Origin: Natronospiraceae bacterium
GTDB lineage: Bacteria > Pseudomonadota > Gammaproteobacteria > Natronospirales > Natronospiraceae
NCBI GenBank assembly: GCA_007133205.1
Contig: SLND01000185.1
Coordinates: 1 to 49,856, forward strand
Direction: 5' to 3'
DNA: 49,856 nt
A program made the translations under genes and the position numbers. Shown here one piece after another: positions 1-6,967 of this stretch. Below the pieces are notes generated by a model that was not told where the DNA came from, searched no databases, and was given only the letters and a program-made list of their open reading frames with translations. Position 1 is the first letter of the stretch. Each line of letters opens with the position of its first letter.

Positions 1-18
1 ACTGTGCACTGTGCACTG
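1..18. repeat. 7-bp tandem repeat at the window edge
   Basis: The first 18 bases are two and a half copies of the heptamer ACTGTGC. The array may continue left of the window. Just after it, TTTCCA (31-36) and TGGAAA (45-50) form a short inverted repeat immediately ahead of the ribB start. Whether either element matters for ribB expression cannot be seen here. Confidence 0.6.
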
Positions 19-55
19 CTCTCTGTTCACTTTCCAATGAACACTGGAAACCCGC

Positions 56-1180
56 ATGAGTTTCAATACCATTGACGAAATCCTGGACGACCTCCGTGCC
101 GGCCGCATGGTGATCATGGTCGATGACGAAGACCGTGAGAACGAGGGCGATTTGCTGATGATTGCGGAGAAGGTCGGCCCCCAGGACATCAATTTCATGG
201 CCCAGTACGGGCGCGGACTGATCTGCGTGACCCTGACCGAGGAACGCTGTCGCCAGTTGCGGCTGCCGCTGATGGTCTCGGACACCGACAGCCGTCAAAG
301 CACCAACTTCACCGTCTCGATCGAGGCCGCCGAGGGCGTGACCACGGGCATCTCCGCCTATGATCGCGCCCACACCGTGCGCACCGCCGTCCGGCCCGAT
401 GCCAGACCCGAGGACCTGACCCAGCCGGGTCACATCTTCCCGCTCATGGCCCAGGCCGGTGGGGTGCTGGAACGCGCCGGACACACCGAAGCCGGCTGCG
501 ATCTGGCGCGCCTCGCCGACTGCGAACCTGCCGCGGTGATTGTGGAAATCCTCAACGAGGACGGGACCATGGCCCGCCGCCCGGACCTGGAAAAGTTTGC
601 CGAGAGGCACGGGCTCAAGATCGGCACCATTGCCGACCTGATTCGCTATCGCATGGACCACGAGCACACCGTGGACCGGATTTATCAGCGCAAGGTACCG
701 ACCCGCCACGGCGAGTTTGACCTCCACGTCTACGAGGACCACCTGCACAAGACGGTGCATCTTGCCCTCACCCGGGGAGAAATCCGCGCCGACGAGCCCA
801 CGCCCGTGCGGGTGCATCTGCAGGACAGCCTCGGTGATGTGGTCGGCATTGACTGGCAGAACATGGGCTGGCCGCTGGACAACGCCATGGAGCGGATTGC
901 ACGGGACGGCGGGGTGCTGGTCCTGCTGCGCCCGGAGGAAGATCCCCGTCGGCTGGTGGAACGGCTGCAGGAAGGGGATCAACCCTCGGATCATGCCGTC
1001 ATCGAGGATCCCGCCGCCGGCGAGAACGGTGCCCAGGTACTGCGCACCTATGGTATCGGTGCCCAGATCCTTACCGATCTCGGCGTACGCAAGATGAAGG
1101 TGCTCTCCGCCCCCAAACGCCTGCAGGGCATTTCCGGCTTCGGCCTGGAAGTGGTGGAGTATGTGGGGACCGAGGAATAG
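56..1180 (+). CDS. ribB: 3,4-dihydroxy-2-butanone-4-phosphate synthase with degenerate GTP cyclohydrolase II domain
   Basis: RibB converts ribulose 5-phosphate to dihydroxybutanone phosphate, the four-carbon precursor of riboflavin, in the cytosol. Residues 1-205 are a complete synthase domain, with the acidic loop [10 protein letters not shown] near residue 23 and the HTEA motif in [10 protein letters not shown] near residue 141. Residues 210-374 look like GTP cyclohydrolase II, but the region that should hold the three zinc cysteines reads [15 protein letters not shown] and has none, so cyclohydrolase activity is unlikely. This RibBA-like protein with a dead second half is common in gammaproteobacteria, where a separate ribA does that step. 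It is the first gene in the window of the ribB-ribH-nusB operon. The ATG at 56 is the obvious start, though its ribosome binding site is weak. Confidence 0.93.
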   Translation: MSFNTIDEILDDLRAGRMVIMVDDEDRENEGDLLMIAEKVGPQDINFMAQYGRGLICVTLTEERCRQLRLPLMVSDTDSRQSTNFTVSIEAAEGVTTGISAYDRAHTVRTAVRPDARPEDLTQPGHIFPLMAQAGGVLERAGHTEAGCDLARLADCEPAAVIVEILNEDGTMARRPDLEKFAERHGLKIGTIADLIRYRMDHEHTVDRIYQRKVPTRHGEFDLHVYEDHLHKTVHLALTRGEIRADEPTPVRVHLQDSLGDVVGIDWQNMGWPLDNAMERIARDGGVLVLLRPEEDPRRLVERLQEGDQPSDHAVIEDPAAGENGAQVLRTYGIGAQILTDLGVRKMKVLSAPKRLQGISGFGLEVVEYVGTEE

Positions 1181-1230
1181 CGGGCGGTCCGTGAGACAAT
1201 AAGCGGCTGGCAATGGACTATGGAATCCCG

Positions 1231-1704
1231 ATGAACGACATACGCATTATCGAGGGCGGCGCACGCATCACCGGCGCCCGCTTTGCCGTGATCGTGGCCC
1301 GCTTCTACGCCGAAGTCGGCGACGCCCTGACACGCGGCGCGGTGGACACCCTGCGTGCCGCTGGCGCGGACGGGGCCGACATCCACGTCATTCACGTGCC
1401 CGGCGCCTGGGAATTGCCGCTGGCCGCGCGCCGCGCCGCGGGCAATGGGCAATATGATGCGATCATAGCCCTTGGCTGCGTGATTCGCGGCGAAACGGCC
1501 CATTTCGACTATGTCTGCACCGAGGCCAGCCGCGGTCTCGCCGCCGTGGGCGAGGACTGCGGCCTGCCGGTGGGTTTCGGGCTGCTGACCGCGGAAAACC
1601 GCACTCAGGCCGAAGCGCGTGCCGGGGGTGAAAAGGGCAACAAGGGGGTGGAAGCGGCCAGCGCGGCCATCGAGATGATCAATCTATTGCGGCGGATCGG
1701 ATGA
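1231..1704 (+). CDS. ribH: 6,7-dimethyl-8-ribityllumazine synthase
   Basis: This enzyme condenses the butanone phosphate made by RibB with the ribityl-aminopyrimidine to give lumazine, the last intermediate before riboflavin. It normally assembles as a pentamer or a 60-mer shell. The 157-residue product has the family landmarks: an N-terminal strand then ARF, VPGAWELPLAARR, ALGCVIRGETAHFDYV and a C-terminal GNKGVEAASAAIEMINLL. The ATG at 1231 is chosen because its start, MNDIRIIEGG, aligns with known lumazine synthases and a GGA lies upstream. An in-frame ATG at 1213 would add six residues and cannot be excluded. The stop overlaps the first copy of the short duplication before nusB. Confidence 0.94.
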   Translation: MNDIRIIEGGARITGARFAVIVARFYAEVGDALTRGAVDTLRAAGADGADIHVIHVPGAWELPLAARRAAGNGQYDAIIALGCVIRGETAHFDYVCTEASRGLAAVGEDCGLPVGFGLLTAENRTQAEARAGGEKGNKGVEAASAAIEMINLLRRIG

Positions 1705-1728
1705 GTGACAGGGGATGAGTGACAGGGA
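1701..1728 (+). repeat. 14-bp tandem duplication at the ribH/nusB junction
   Basis: ATGAGTGACAGGGG (1701-1714) is followed directly by ATGAGTGACAGGGA (1715-1728), 13 of 14 bases identical. The first ATG overlaps the ribH stop in the usual ATGA arrangement but is out of frame with nusB and ends after five codons. The second ATG is in frame with nusB but has its purine-rich stretch touching the start codon. The duplication therefore seems to have disturbed the original translational coupling. Confidence 0.75.
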
Positions 1729-1732
1729 ACAC

Positions 1733-2206
1733 ATGGCCAATCAGAGCAGCCGGGCGGAGCAACGCAACCTGGCGAACCAACGCAGCCGGGGCCGCAGTCT
1801 CGCGGTTCAGGCCCTGTATCAATGGCAGATTTCCGAGACCGACAGCGGGGACCTGCTGAACCAGTTCCACGCCGACGAGACCATGGATGGCGCCGATCGA
1901 GAGTATTTTGATGCCCTGGTGCGGGGTTGCCTGGCCGAGGCCGCCAGTCTGCGTGCCTTGTATGACGCGCATCTGGATCGTCCGGAAGTCCAGCTGGATC
2001 CGGTCGAAAGAGCGATCATGCTCGTGGCGGTATATGAACTGCGTGAACGCATCGATGTGCCCTGGCGGGTCGTGCTGAACGAGGCGGTGAGCCTGGCACG
2101 TCGCTTCGGGGCAGAGGAAAGCCATCGTTACATCAATGCGGTGCTGGATCGGGTCGCCCGGGAGCTGCGGCCCGCCGAAATGCAATCCGGGGGAAATTCC
2201 CGATGA
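1733..2206 (+). CDS. nusB: Transcription antitermination factor NusB
   Basis: NusB binds boxA RNA with NusE (ribosomal protein S10) and supports antitermination on rRNA operons. The product is about 157 residues of all-alpha character, with RGRSLAVQALYQWQ near the start and ERAIMLVAVYELRERIDVPWRVVLNEAVSLARRFG and SHRYINAVLDRVA in the C-terminal half, matching E. coli NusB throughout. I prefer the ATG at 1733, which has AGGGA at proper spacing inside the second duplicated copy. The in-frame ATG at 1715 would give 163 residues. The position between ribH and thiL is the standard gammaproteobacterial order, and the stop overlaps the next start by four bases. Confidence 0.95.
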   Translation: MANQSSRAEQRNLANQRSRGRSLAVQALYQWQISETDSGDLLNQFHADETMDGADREYFDALVRGCLAEAASLRALYDAHLDRPEVQLDPVERAIMLVAVYELRERIDVPWRVVLNEAVSLARRFGAEESHRYINAVLDRVARELRPAEMQSGGNSR

Positions 2207-2802
2207 GTGCTGATTTCTCCGCCGAGAATCAGGCGGCCGGCCTGAGCCGCCCGGCCGAGCGCAGGAAACTGCATGAGCGGCAGGTGATTGCCGAGGGCTA
2301 CCAGCGTGAAGACGGCATGTTCGACATCGAGGGCCGGCTCACGGACAGCAAGACCTATCCCTTCGACAATGCCTGGCGGGGCACCATTGAACCGGGAGAC
2401 TGGGTCCACCGCATGGCCCTGCGCCTGACCGTCGATCGCAGCTTCACCATCCGGAAGGTGGAAGCGGCCATGGCCGATCATCCCTTTGCGGTGTGCCCCG
2501 AAATTACTGCCGCCTTTCGCAAGCTGGAAGGCCTCGCGATTCGGCCCGGCTTTACCCGACAGGTGCGTGAACGGGTGGGAGGGGTCAACGGCTGTACCCA
2601 TATCGTGAACCTGGTCGAGCAGCTCGCGGTCGTCAGCTTCCAGACCATTGGTCCCATCCTCAAGGCCGATCCCGATTTCCGGATGCCCGGCAAGCCCCGC
2701 CACATCGATTCCTGCCATGCCTTGCGTTCCGACGGCCCGGTGGTGCGCGAGCATTATCCCCAGTGGTATCGGCGCCCGGACGAAAAGACGGACGACAGGT
2801 AA
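2203..2802 (+). CDS. DUF2889 family protein
   Basis: This 199-residue soluble protein belongs to the uncharacterised DUF2889 family. The recognisable core is EGYQREDGMFDIEG and LTDSKTYPF near the N-terminus, a central segment on conserved initial Ile/Arg positions, FAVCPEIT near residue 90 and GGVNGCTHIVNLVEQL near residue 125. The conserved Cys, His and acidic residues could form an active or metal site, but no function is established. It has no signal peptide or membrane segment. It overlaps nusB by four bases (ATGA) and has GGGGGAAA upstream, so it is translated within the riboflavin/thiamine operon. DUF2889 is not a usual member between nusB and thiL, which makes the linkage noteworthy. 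Confidence 0.85.
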   Translation: MSADFSAENQAAGLSRPAERRKLHERQVIAEGYQREDGMFDIEGRLTDSKTYPFDNAWRGTIEPGDWVHRMALRLTVDRSFTIRKVEAAMADHPFAVCPEITAAFRKLEGLAIRPGFTRQVRERVGGVNGCTHIVNLVEQLAVVSFQTIGPILKADPDFRMPGKPRHIDSCHALRSDGPVVREHYPQWYRRPDEKTDDR

Positions 2803-2804
2803 GC

Positions 2805-3773
2805 ATGAGCGCGGTGGAATTCGACATCATCCGCCGCCATTTCCTGTCCCGGGTGAGCCCGGTTCCGGGTCTGCCAGTGGGCATTGGTGATGATGGGGCA
2901 ATCCTGTCTGCATCCACTACGGAGCAGGCCTGGGTGATGGATACGCTCAATGGCGGCGTCCACTTCACCGCGGATGCTCCCGCCCGCTCCATTGGTCATC
3001 GGGCCCTGGCGGTCAATCTCAGCGACATGGTGGCAATGGGCGCGGAGCCGCGTTGGGCATTGCTCTCACTGAGCCTGCCGAAGGCCGACGAGGCCTGGCT
3101 GGAAGCATTCTCTGACGGGTTCTTCACGCTGGCGGGGAAGGCCGGCACCACGCTCGCGGGGGGTGATCTCACGCGAGGTGCCTTGTCCGTTACTGTCAGC
3201 CTGCTCGGTTCCCTGCATGGCTCGCGCGTGCTTCGTTCCGGTGCCCGTCCGGACGACCGGATCCTGGTCTCCGGCACGCTCGGGGATGCGCGCGCGGGGC
3301 TGGAACTGCTGCTGGACAGCGACAGTCCGAGCGATCCCGCGCACGCATGGCTGGTGGAACGCCATTCCTACCCGGAGCCCCCACTCACGCTCGCACCGAT
3401 TCTGGCCGAGAAGGCGACAGGGGCGCTCGATCTGTCCGACGGACTGGTGGCCGATATCGATCACCTGCTCACCGCTTCCGGTGTTGGTGCCGTGATCGAG
3501 AGCGCCCGGTTGCCCATCTCGACCGCGCTGCGCAGGCTCCACGGCGAGCGGGCCGTGGACCTTGCACTGGCCGGCGGAGACGATTACGAAATCCTCTGTA
3601 CCGCCGATCCCGGCCAGGCCGAAGCCCTTGTTGAAGCGGGCAGGGAGGTCGGCGTCACGCTTACGGACATTGGCCACGTGAGTTCGGAGCCAGGGCTGAG
3701 CGTGCTGGATGAACAGGGCCGGACACGCGAGCTGCCTGACGCTTACCTGCATTTCGGGGCCGCCGATGACTGA
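2805..3773 (+). CDS. thiL: Thiamine-monophosphate kinase
   Basis: ThiL phosphorylates thiamine monophosphate to the active cofactor thiamine diphosphate using ATP. The 322-residue product has the PurM/ThiL-fold signatures: IGDDGAIL near the N-terminus, NLSDMVAMGAEPRWALLSL, GGDLTRG, DLSDGLVADIDHL and a C-terminal ALAGGDDYEILCT. The ATG at 2805 follows the DUF2889 stop by two bases and has AGG upstream; a longer reading frame from 2763 would lie inside DUF2889 and has no support. The gene overlaps pgpA by eight bases, as expected for a tightly coupled operon. Confidence 0.95.
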   Translation: MSAVEFDIIRRHFLSRVSPVPGLPVGIGDDGAILSASTTEQAWVMDTLNGGVHFTADAPARSIGHRALAVNLSDMVAMGAEPRWALLSLSLPKADEAWLEAFSDGFFTLAGKAGTTLAGGDLTRGALSVTVSLLGSLHGSRVLRSGARPDDRILVSGTLGDARAGLELLLDSDSPSDPAHAWLVERHSYPEPPLTLAPILAEKATGALDLSDGLVADIDHLLTASGVGAVIESARLPISTALRRLHGERAVDLALAGGDDYEILCTADPGQAEALVEAGREVGVTLTDIGHVSSEPGLSVLDEQGRTRELPDAYLHFGAADD

Positions 3774-4293
3774 GGAGGCCCGCGAATCAGGCAATCGCAA
3801 GCCGCCCATGCCACCATTGCGGACGGTATTCACCGATCCGGTGCATTTCCTCGCCTTCGGCTTTGGTCTCGGACGGATTCCGGGTGCCCCGGGCACCTTC
3901 GGGACCCTGGCGGCCCTGCCCCTGATCCTGGTTGCAGCCAATTGGTCCCTGTGGGTGCAGATCCTGCTGGCGGGTGTGGTCATTGTGGGCGGAATAGCCC
4001 TGTGCGGGGAAAGCGCGCGGCGCCTTCGTGCCCACGATCACCCCGGGATTGTCTGGGACGAAATTGCCGGATGGCTGGTCACCATGCTATTTGTGCCGGT
4101 CACGCTCTATACTCTGGTGGTGGGATTTGTGCTTTTCCGCTTCTTTGATATCGCCAAACCGTGGCCGATTGGCCTGGCGGATCGCAGATTGCACGGAGGA
4201 ACCGGCATCATGGTGGATGATGTCCTTGCCGGACTCATGGCGGGGGGGCTCTTGCTTGCGCTGGAATGGGGGCGGGCGGAATGGTTCGCCTGA
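3766..4293 (+). CDS. pgpA: Phosphatidylglycerophosphatase A
   Basis: PgpA removes phosphate from phosphatidylglycerophosphate at the inner membrane, giving phosphatidylglycerol. The 175-residue protein has the family motifs GRIPGAPGTFGTLAALP, GIVWDEIAGWLV, RFFDIAKPWPI and GGTGIMVDDVLAG, with membrane segments at about residues 50-75, 100-130 and 155-170. The ATG at 3766 overlaps the end of thiL; the upstream ATG at 3709 lies within thiL. The thiL-pgpA pair is typical of gammaproteobacteria. Confidence 0.95.
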   Translation: MTEEARESGNRKPPMPPLRTVFTDPVHFLAFGFGLGRIPGAPGTFGTLAALPLILVAANWSLWVQILLAGVVIVGGIALCGESARRLRAHDHPGIVWDEIAGWLVTMLFVPVTLYTLVVGFVLFRFFDIAKPWPIGLADRRLHGGTGIMVDDVLAGLMAGGLLLALEWGRAEWFA

Positions 4294-4344
4294 GTTGAAG
4301 GATCAGGGGTGCGCCCCGAAGCGGCACACCGGTGGAGAGGTCTA

Positions 4345-5664
4345 GTGGCACGACCGGGATACAAGCGACGGCTGGAGGCGGTGAAGTCGGCTGCGCCGCA
4401 GCAGATCGGCAAGTATGTGGTGGCCCGCGAACTCGGCCACGGCACGACCAGCAATGTCTATCTCTGTCACGATCCCTACCGGGGACATGATGTCGCCGTC
4501 AAGCTGTATCACTCCGAGGAGGGGCTGACCGAAAAGGAGTCGATGGTACGTCGACGCCTGTTTTTCAATGAAGCCCAGATGGCAGGCATGCTCGATCACC
4601 CGAACATCCTGCCGATCCTGGATGCCGGCGAAGTCGACGACAAGCGCTATGTTGTCATGGAGTATGTGCCGGAAGCGCGGCCGCTCCGCGAACATTGCTC
4701 GCCGGACCGCCTCCTGCCTCTCGGCAAGGTGGTGGAAGTGGTCTTCAAGTGCGCCCGTGCACTGGAATATGCCCACTCGCAGGGGGTGATCCATCGTGAT
4801 GTGAAACCCGGGAATATCCTGCTGACCCGGCAGGGAGATGTGCGTCTGGTGGATTTCGGGGTGGCCCGAACCGCCCGGAGTTCACCCGAGAACATCCGTG
4901 GTTTCTTCGGATCCCCGAGTTATATGGCGCCGGAGCAGGTGACCAAGCACATCGCGACCCGGGAGTCGGACCTGTACGCCCTGGGAGTCGTCTTCTACGA
5001 ATTGCTTACCGGCAAGCGTCCCTTCTACGGTTCACATATCGAGCAATTGCGACAGCAGATCGTCTACGCGACGCCGGTACCGGTGCACAAGCTGCGGGCG
5101 GAGGTTCCTCCGGAACTGGAACGGATCGTCAATCGTGCGATTGAAAAACAGCCCGGTCGTCGCTATCGCTCCGGCCTCGAATTTGCCTCCGACCTGGCAC
5201 AGGCCTTTCAGGAAACGGACCGGGTGCACCGCAAGATCGTGGAACAGGAACGCTTTCGCTGTCTGCGACACCTGGCCTTTTTCCAGGATTTCTCCTATCC
5301 CAATATCTGGGAATTGCTCAACGCGGGCAGCTGGGAGCAGTATCGGGCGGGCGAGGCCCTGCTGCAGGAAGGCGACCTGGATGAGAGTTTCTTCGTCCTG
5401 GTCTCGGGCAGTGTTCTCGTCCAGCGGGGCGGGGAGACGGTAGGCCGGCTGGCGCCCGGTGAGTGCTTTGGTGCTGCCGGCTATCTCGACGAGGTGATCC
5501 GGGACACCGGGATCGTGGCCGCCGACGACACCGAGGTCCTGCGTCTCAATGCGACCGCGGTAGAGCAGTGTTCCACCGATTGCCAGCTCCGTTTCATGCG
5601 CCAATTCCTCCGTCGCCTGCTCAAGCGCCTCGGTAGCTGCGAGGTGCCCGCTCGCCAGGGCTGA
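4345..5664 (+). CDS. Serine/threonine protein kinase with C-terminal cyclic-nucleotide-binding-like domain
   Basis: Residues 20-285 form a Hanks-type kinase with everything needed for catalysis: glycine loop GHGTTSNVY (31-39), Lys53 in VAVKLY, HRDVKPGN with catalytic Asp152, DFG at 170-172 and APE at 195-197. Residues 313-423 resemble a CAP/PKA cyclic-nucleotide-binding beta-roll (EGDLDESFFVLVSGSVLV then GECFGAAGYLDEVIRDTG). In that pocket the usual Glu of FGEL is Ala while an Arg is kept, so real cAMP or cGMP binding is doubtful. There is no membrane segment, so it is cytosolic. The GTG at 4345 is chosen for GGAGAGG upstream; GTG codons at 4309 and 4381 are alternatives. Target and trigger are unknown; the gene simply follows pgpA. 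Confidence 0.88.
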   Translation: MARPGYKRRLEAVKSAAPQQIGKYVVARELGHGTTSNVYLCHDPYRGHDVAVKLYHSEEGLTEKESMVRRRLFFNEAQMAGMLDHPNILPILDAGEVDDKRYVVMEYVPEARPLREHCSPDRLLPLGKVVEVVFKCARALEYAHSQGVIHRDVKPGNILLTRQGDVRLVDFGVARTARSSPENIRGFFGSPSYMAPEQVTKHIATRESDLYALGVVFYELLTGKRPFYGSHIEQLRQQIVYATPVPVHKLRAEVPPELERIVNRAIEKQPGRRYRSGLEFASDLAQAFQETDRVHRKIVEQERFRCLRHLAFFQDFSYPNIWELLNAGSWEQYRAGEALLQEGDLDESFFVLVSGSVLVQRGGETVGRLAPGECFGAAGYLDEVIRDTGIVAADDTEVLRLNATAVEQCSTDCQLRFMRQFLRRLLKRLGSCEVPARQG

Positions 5665-5961
5665 GGCTCAGCGGCGCCTGCTGCTGCATTGGCCCGCGCA
5701 GTTTCAAAGCCCGGCTTTCATTTTGCACTTCCCTGGCGATGTCCCCCGATGCCGGAGCCCCTTTCCGGCTTAGCACCCAGCGCCAGTTTCAGGCATCAGC
5801 AGATCCGCCATCGCTGGGCTTCGGAAAAATTTCGGGAATTTTTCGGTTCTCTCTCAAGGCGTCGCATGGCGCCTAGCGTCAGATTCAGGCCTGGCGCCGA
5901 AAAGGGCCGGCATCCGCCCCTGGGCGTCTCGTGTTGAGCTGGAATTGCGAGGAGAACGGAA
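5665..5961. other. Non-coding gap with inverted and direct repeats upstream of secreted protein A
   Basis: No convincing gene lies here. GAAAAATT (5824-5831) and AATTTTTC (5837-5844) form a perfect 8-bp inverted repeat around TCGGG, conspicuous because it is AT-rich. A 16-base sequence of the form AGCGYCAGWTTCAGGC occurs at 5779-5794 and 5875-5890, 96 bases apart, with 14 matches. GCCGGA (5751-5756) pairs with TCCGGC (5764-5769). These could be a terminator for the kinase gene or operator sites for the downstream gene; the sequence alone does not decide. Confidence 0.5.
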
Positions 5962-6879
5962 ATGAAGTGCCTGAAATGTAAAACATTCTGGAGTCTTGTG
6001 CTGGCAGGGGTGTTGGTCCTCACACCGGCCATCGCCGCAACGGAAGAGCCGGACGAGGAGGCAAAGCACGACGAGGTGCCGGATTTTGAGGAGGAGGAGC
6101 CAAAGAAGCTGGAGACCATTCAGACCGAAGCGGAGCCGATCGAAATGGATGAGGAACTGGCTCTGCGCCTGATTCACATGGGGCTGCAAGAACCGCGGCG
6201 TCTCACTGCCGAATACATGGACAGGGTAGTGTGCCGACACCGTGAAGTCACGGGAAGTCGGCTTCGTTACGTCATCTGCGGTACCAATGCAGCCTGGATG
6301 GCCGGTGAGCCGGATATGCGCCAACAGAGCAGCACTGGACAAAGCGCGGGCAATGGAGGAGAAGGCAGTGGGCAAAGGGAGAGTGCCGGCCCACGTCCGT
6401 CGGATTGGGGGCAGGACTCCGGTGCCTGGGGAACGCTGGCTCAGATGGCCGGTGGTGGTGGCCTGGATATGGACCTGGAAGGCGGTTTTGCCGTGCTGGG
6501 ACCCATCAGTCGTCGCCAGATCGAACAGGCCATGCTGCAGGTCCGCGCTCTGCAGCACAGCGAGCGGATCGTCGCACGCATGCTTGATCCTCAGGTGAGT
6601 GTGCCCCCGGAAGTACGTGATGGCACGATTCATGAGCTGGCGGAGATCCATGTTGCACTGGATGATGTTCGGCTGGAATGGGTCGATGAAATCGAAGCCA
6701 CCACCGGGCGCGAGCAGCAACGCCTGGTCGAGAAAATGGACAAGGAACTGGAGTCGGTGCTGGCCGACCACGGGTATTCCGTGGAGGAATACAACGAGCA
6801 GGTCGCCCATATCGAGGAGGACGAAGATCTCCTGAATCACAAGGCTGGCGCGGTCGAGGATATTCTGGAAAATCGATAG
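5962..6879 (+). CDS. Secreted acidic protein of unknown function, paralogue A (DUF4168-like C-terminus)
   Basis: The product has 305 residues, with a Sec signal peptide (about 1-25, ending PAIA) and a very acidic stretch (27-47). Residues 50-117 are a conserved block with two cysteines, Cys91 and Cys106, in the pattern CR-x4-TGSR-x6-CGT-x3-W, similar to short modules in many small proteobacterial exported proteins; the pair could form a disulphide. A Gly/Ser-rich spacer follows (120-165). Residues 222-300 are helical and end with GYSVEEYN and acidic residues, resembling DUF4168. It is close to the protein at 9261 except in the spacer. GAGGAGAA precedes the ATG. It is convergent with the regulator at 6968. 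Function is unknown; a periplasmic role is inferred from the signal peptide. Confidence 0.85.
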   Translation: MKCLKCKTFWSLVLAGVLVLTPAIAATEEPDEEAKHDEVPDFEEEEPKKLETIQTEAEPIEMDEELALRLIHMGLQEPRRLTAEYMDRVVCRHREVTGSRLRYVICGTNAAWMAGEPDMRQQSSTGQSAGNGGEGSGQRESAGPRPSDWGQDSGAWGTLAQMAGGGGLDMDLEGGFAVLGPISRRQIEQAMLQVRALQHSERIVARMLDPQVSVPPEVRDGTIHELAEIHVALDDVRLEWVDEIEATTGREQQRLVEKMDKELESVLADHGYSVEEYNEQVAHIEEDEDLLNHKAGAVEDILENR

Positions 6880-6889
6880 CCAGGACAAG

Positions 6890-6967
6890 GATCCCGGGTG
6901 CCGCAGCCTCAGACCGGCGTGTCTGGACGCAAGCTGCGGTTGCCCGGGGTCTCGTGGTGCCGGCACC
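6890..6967. terminator. Nested inverted repeats between convergent genes, probable bidirectional terminator
   Basis: The arms at 6890-6906 and 6934-6951 pair nearly throughout (shared cores CTGCGG and CCCGGG). Inside them CAGAC (6910-6914) pairs with GTCTG (6921-6925). Next to the regulator stop lies the perfect 12-bp palindrome GGTGCCGGCACC (6956-6967). There is no T-run, so intrinsic termination is not certain, but the position between two converging genes fits. Confidence 0.5.

Noticed and set aside
1-55. FMN riboswitch upstream of ribB
   Set aside because: Only 55 bases are visible and they lack the conserved RFN-element sequences; the window edge prevents a full judgement.
5689-5937. 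82-codon frame in the gap between the kinase and paralogue A
   Set aside because: It has no ATG at a usable position with a ribosome binding site, an irregular composition and contains the inverted repeats described there.
5854-6966. 370-codon frame on the minus strand across paralogue A
   Set aside because: It lies opposite a gene with a signal peptide and a clear paralogue, and its translation has no family pattern. Such antisense frames are frequent in GC-rich DNA.
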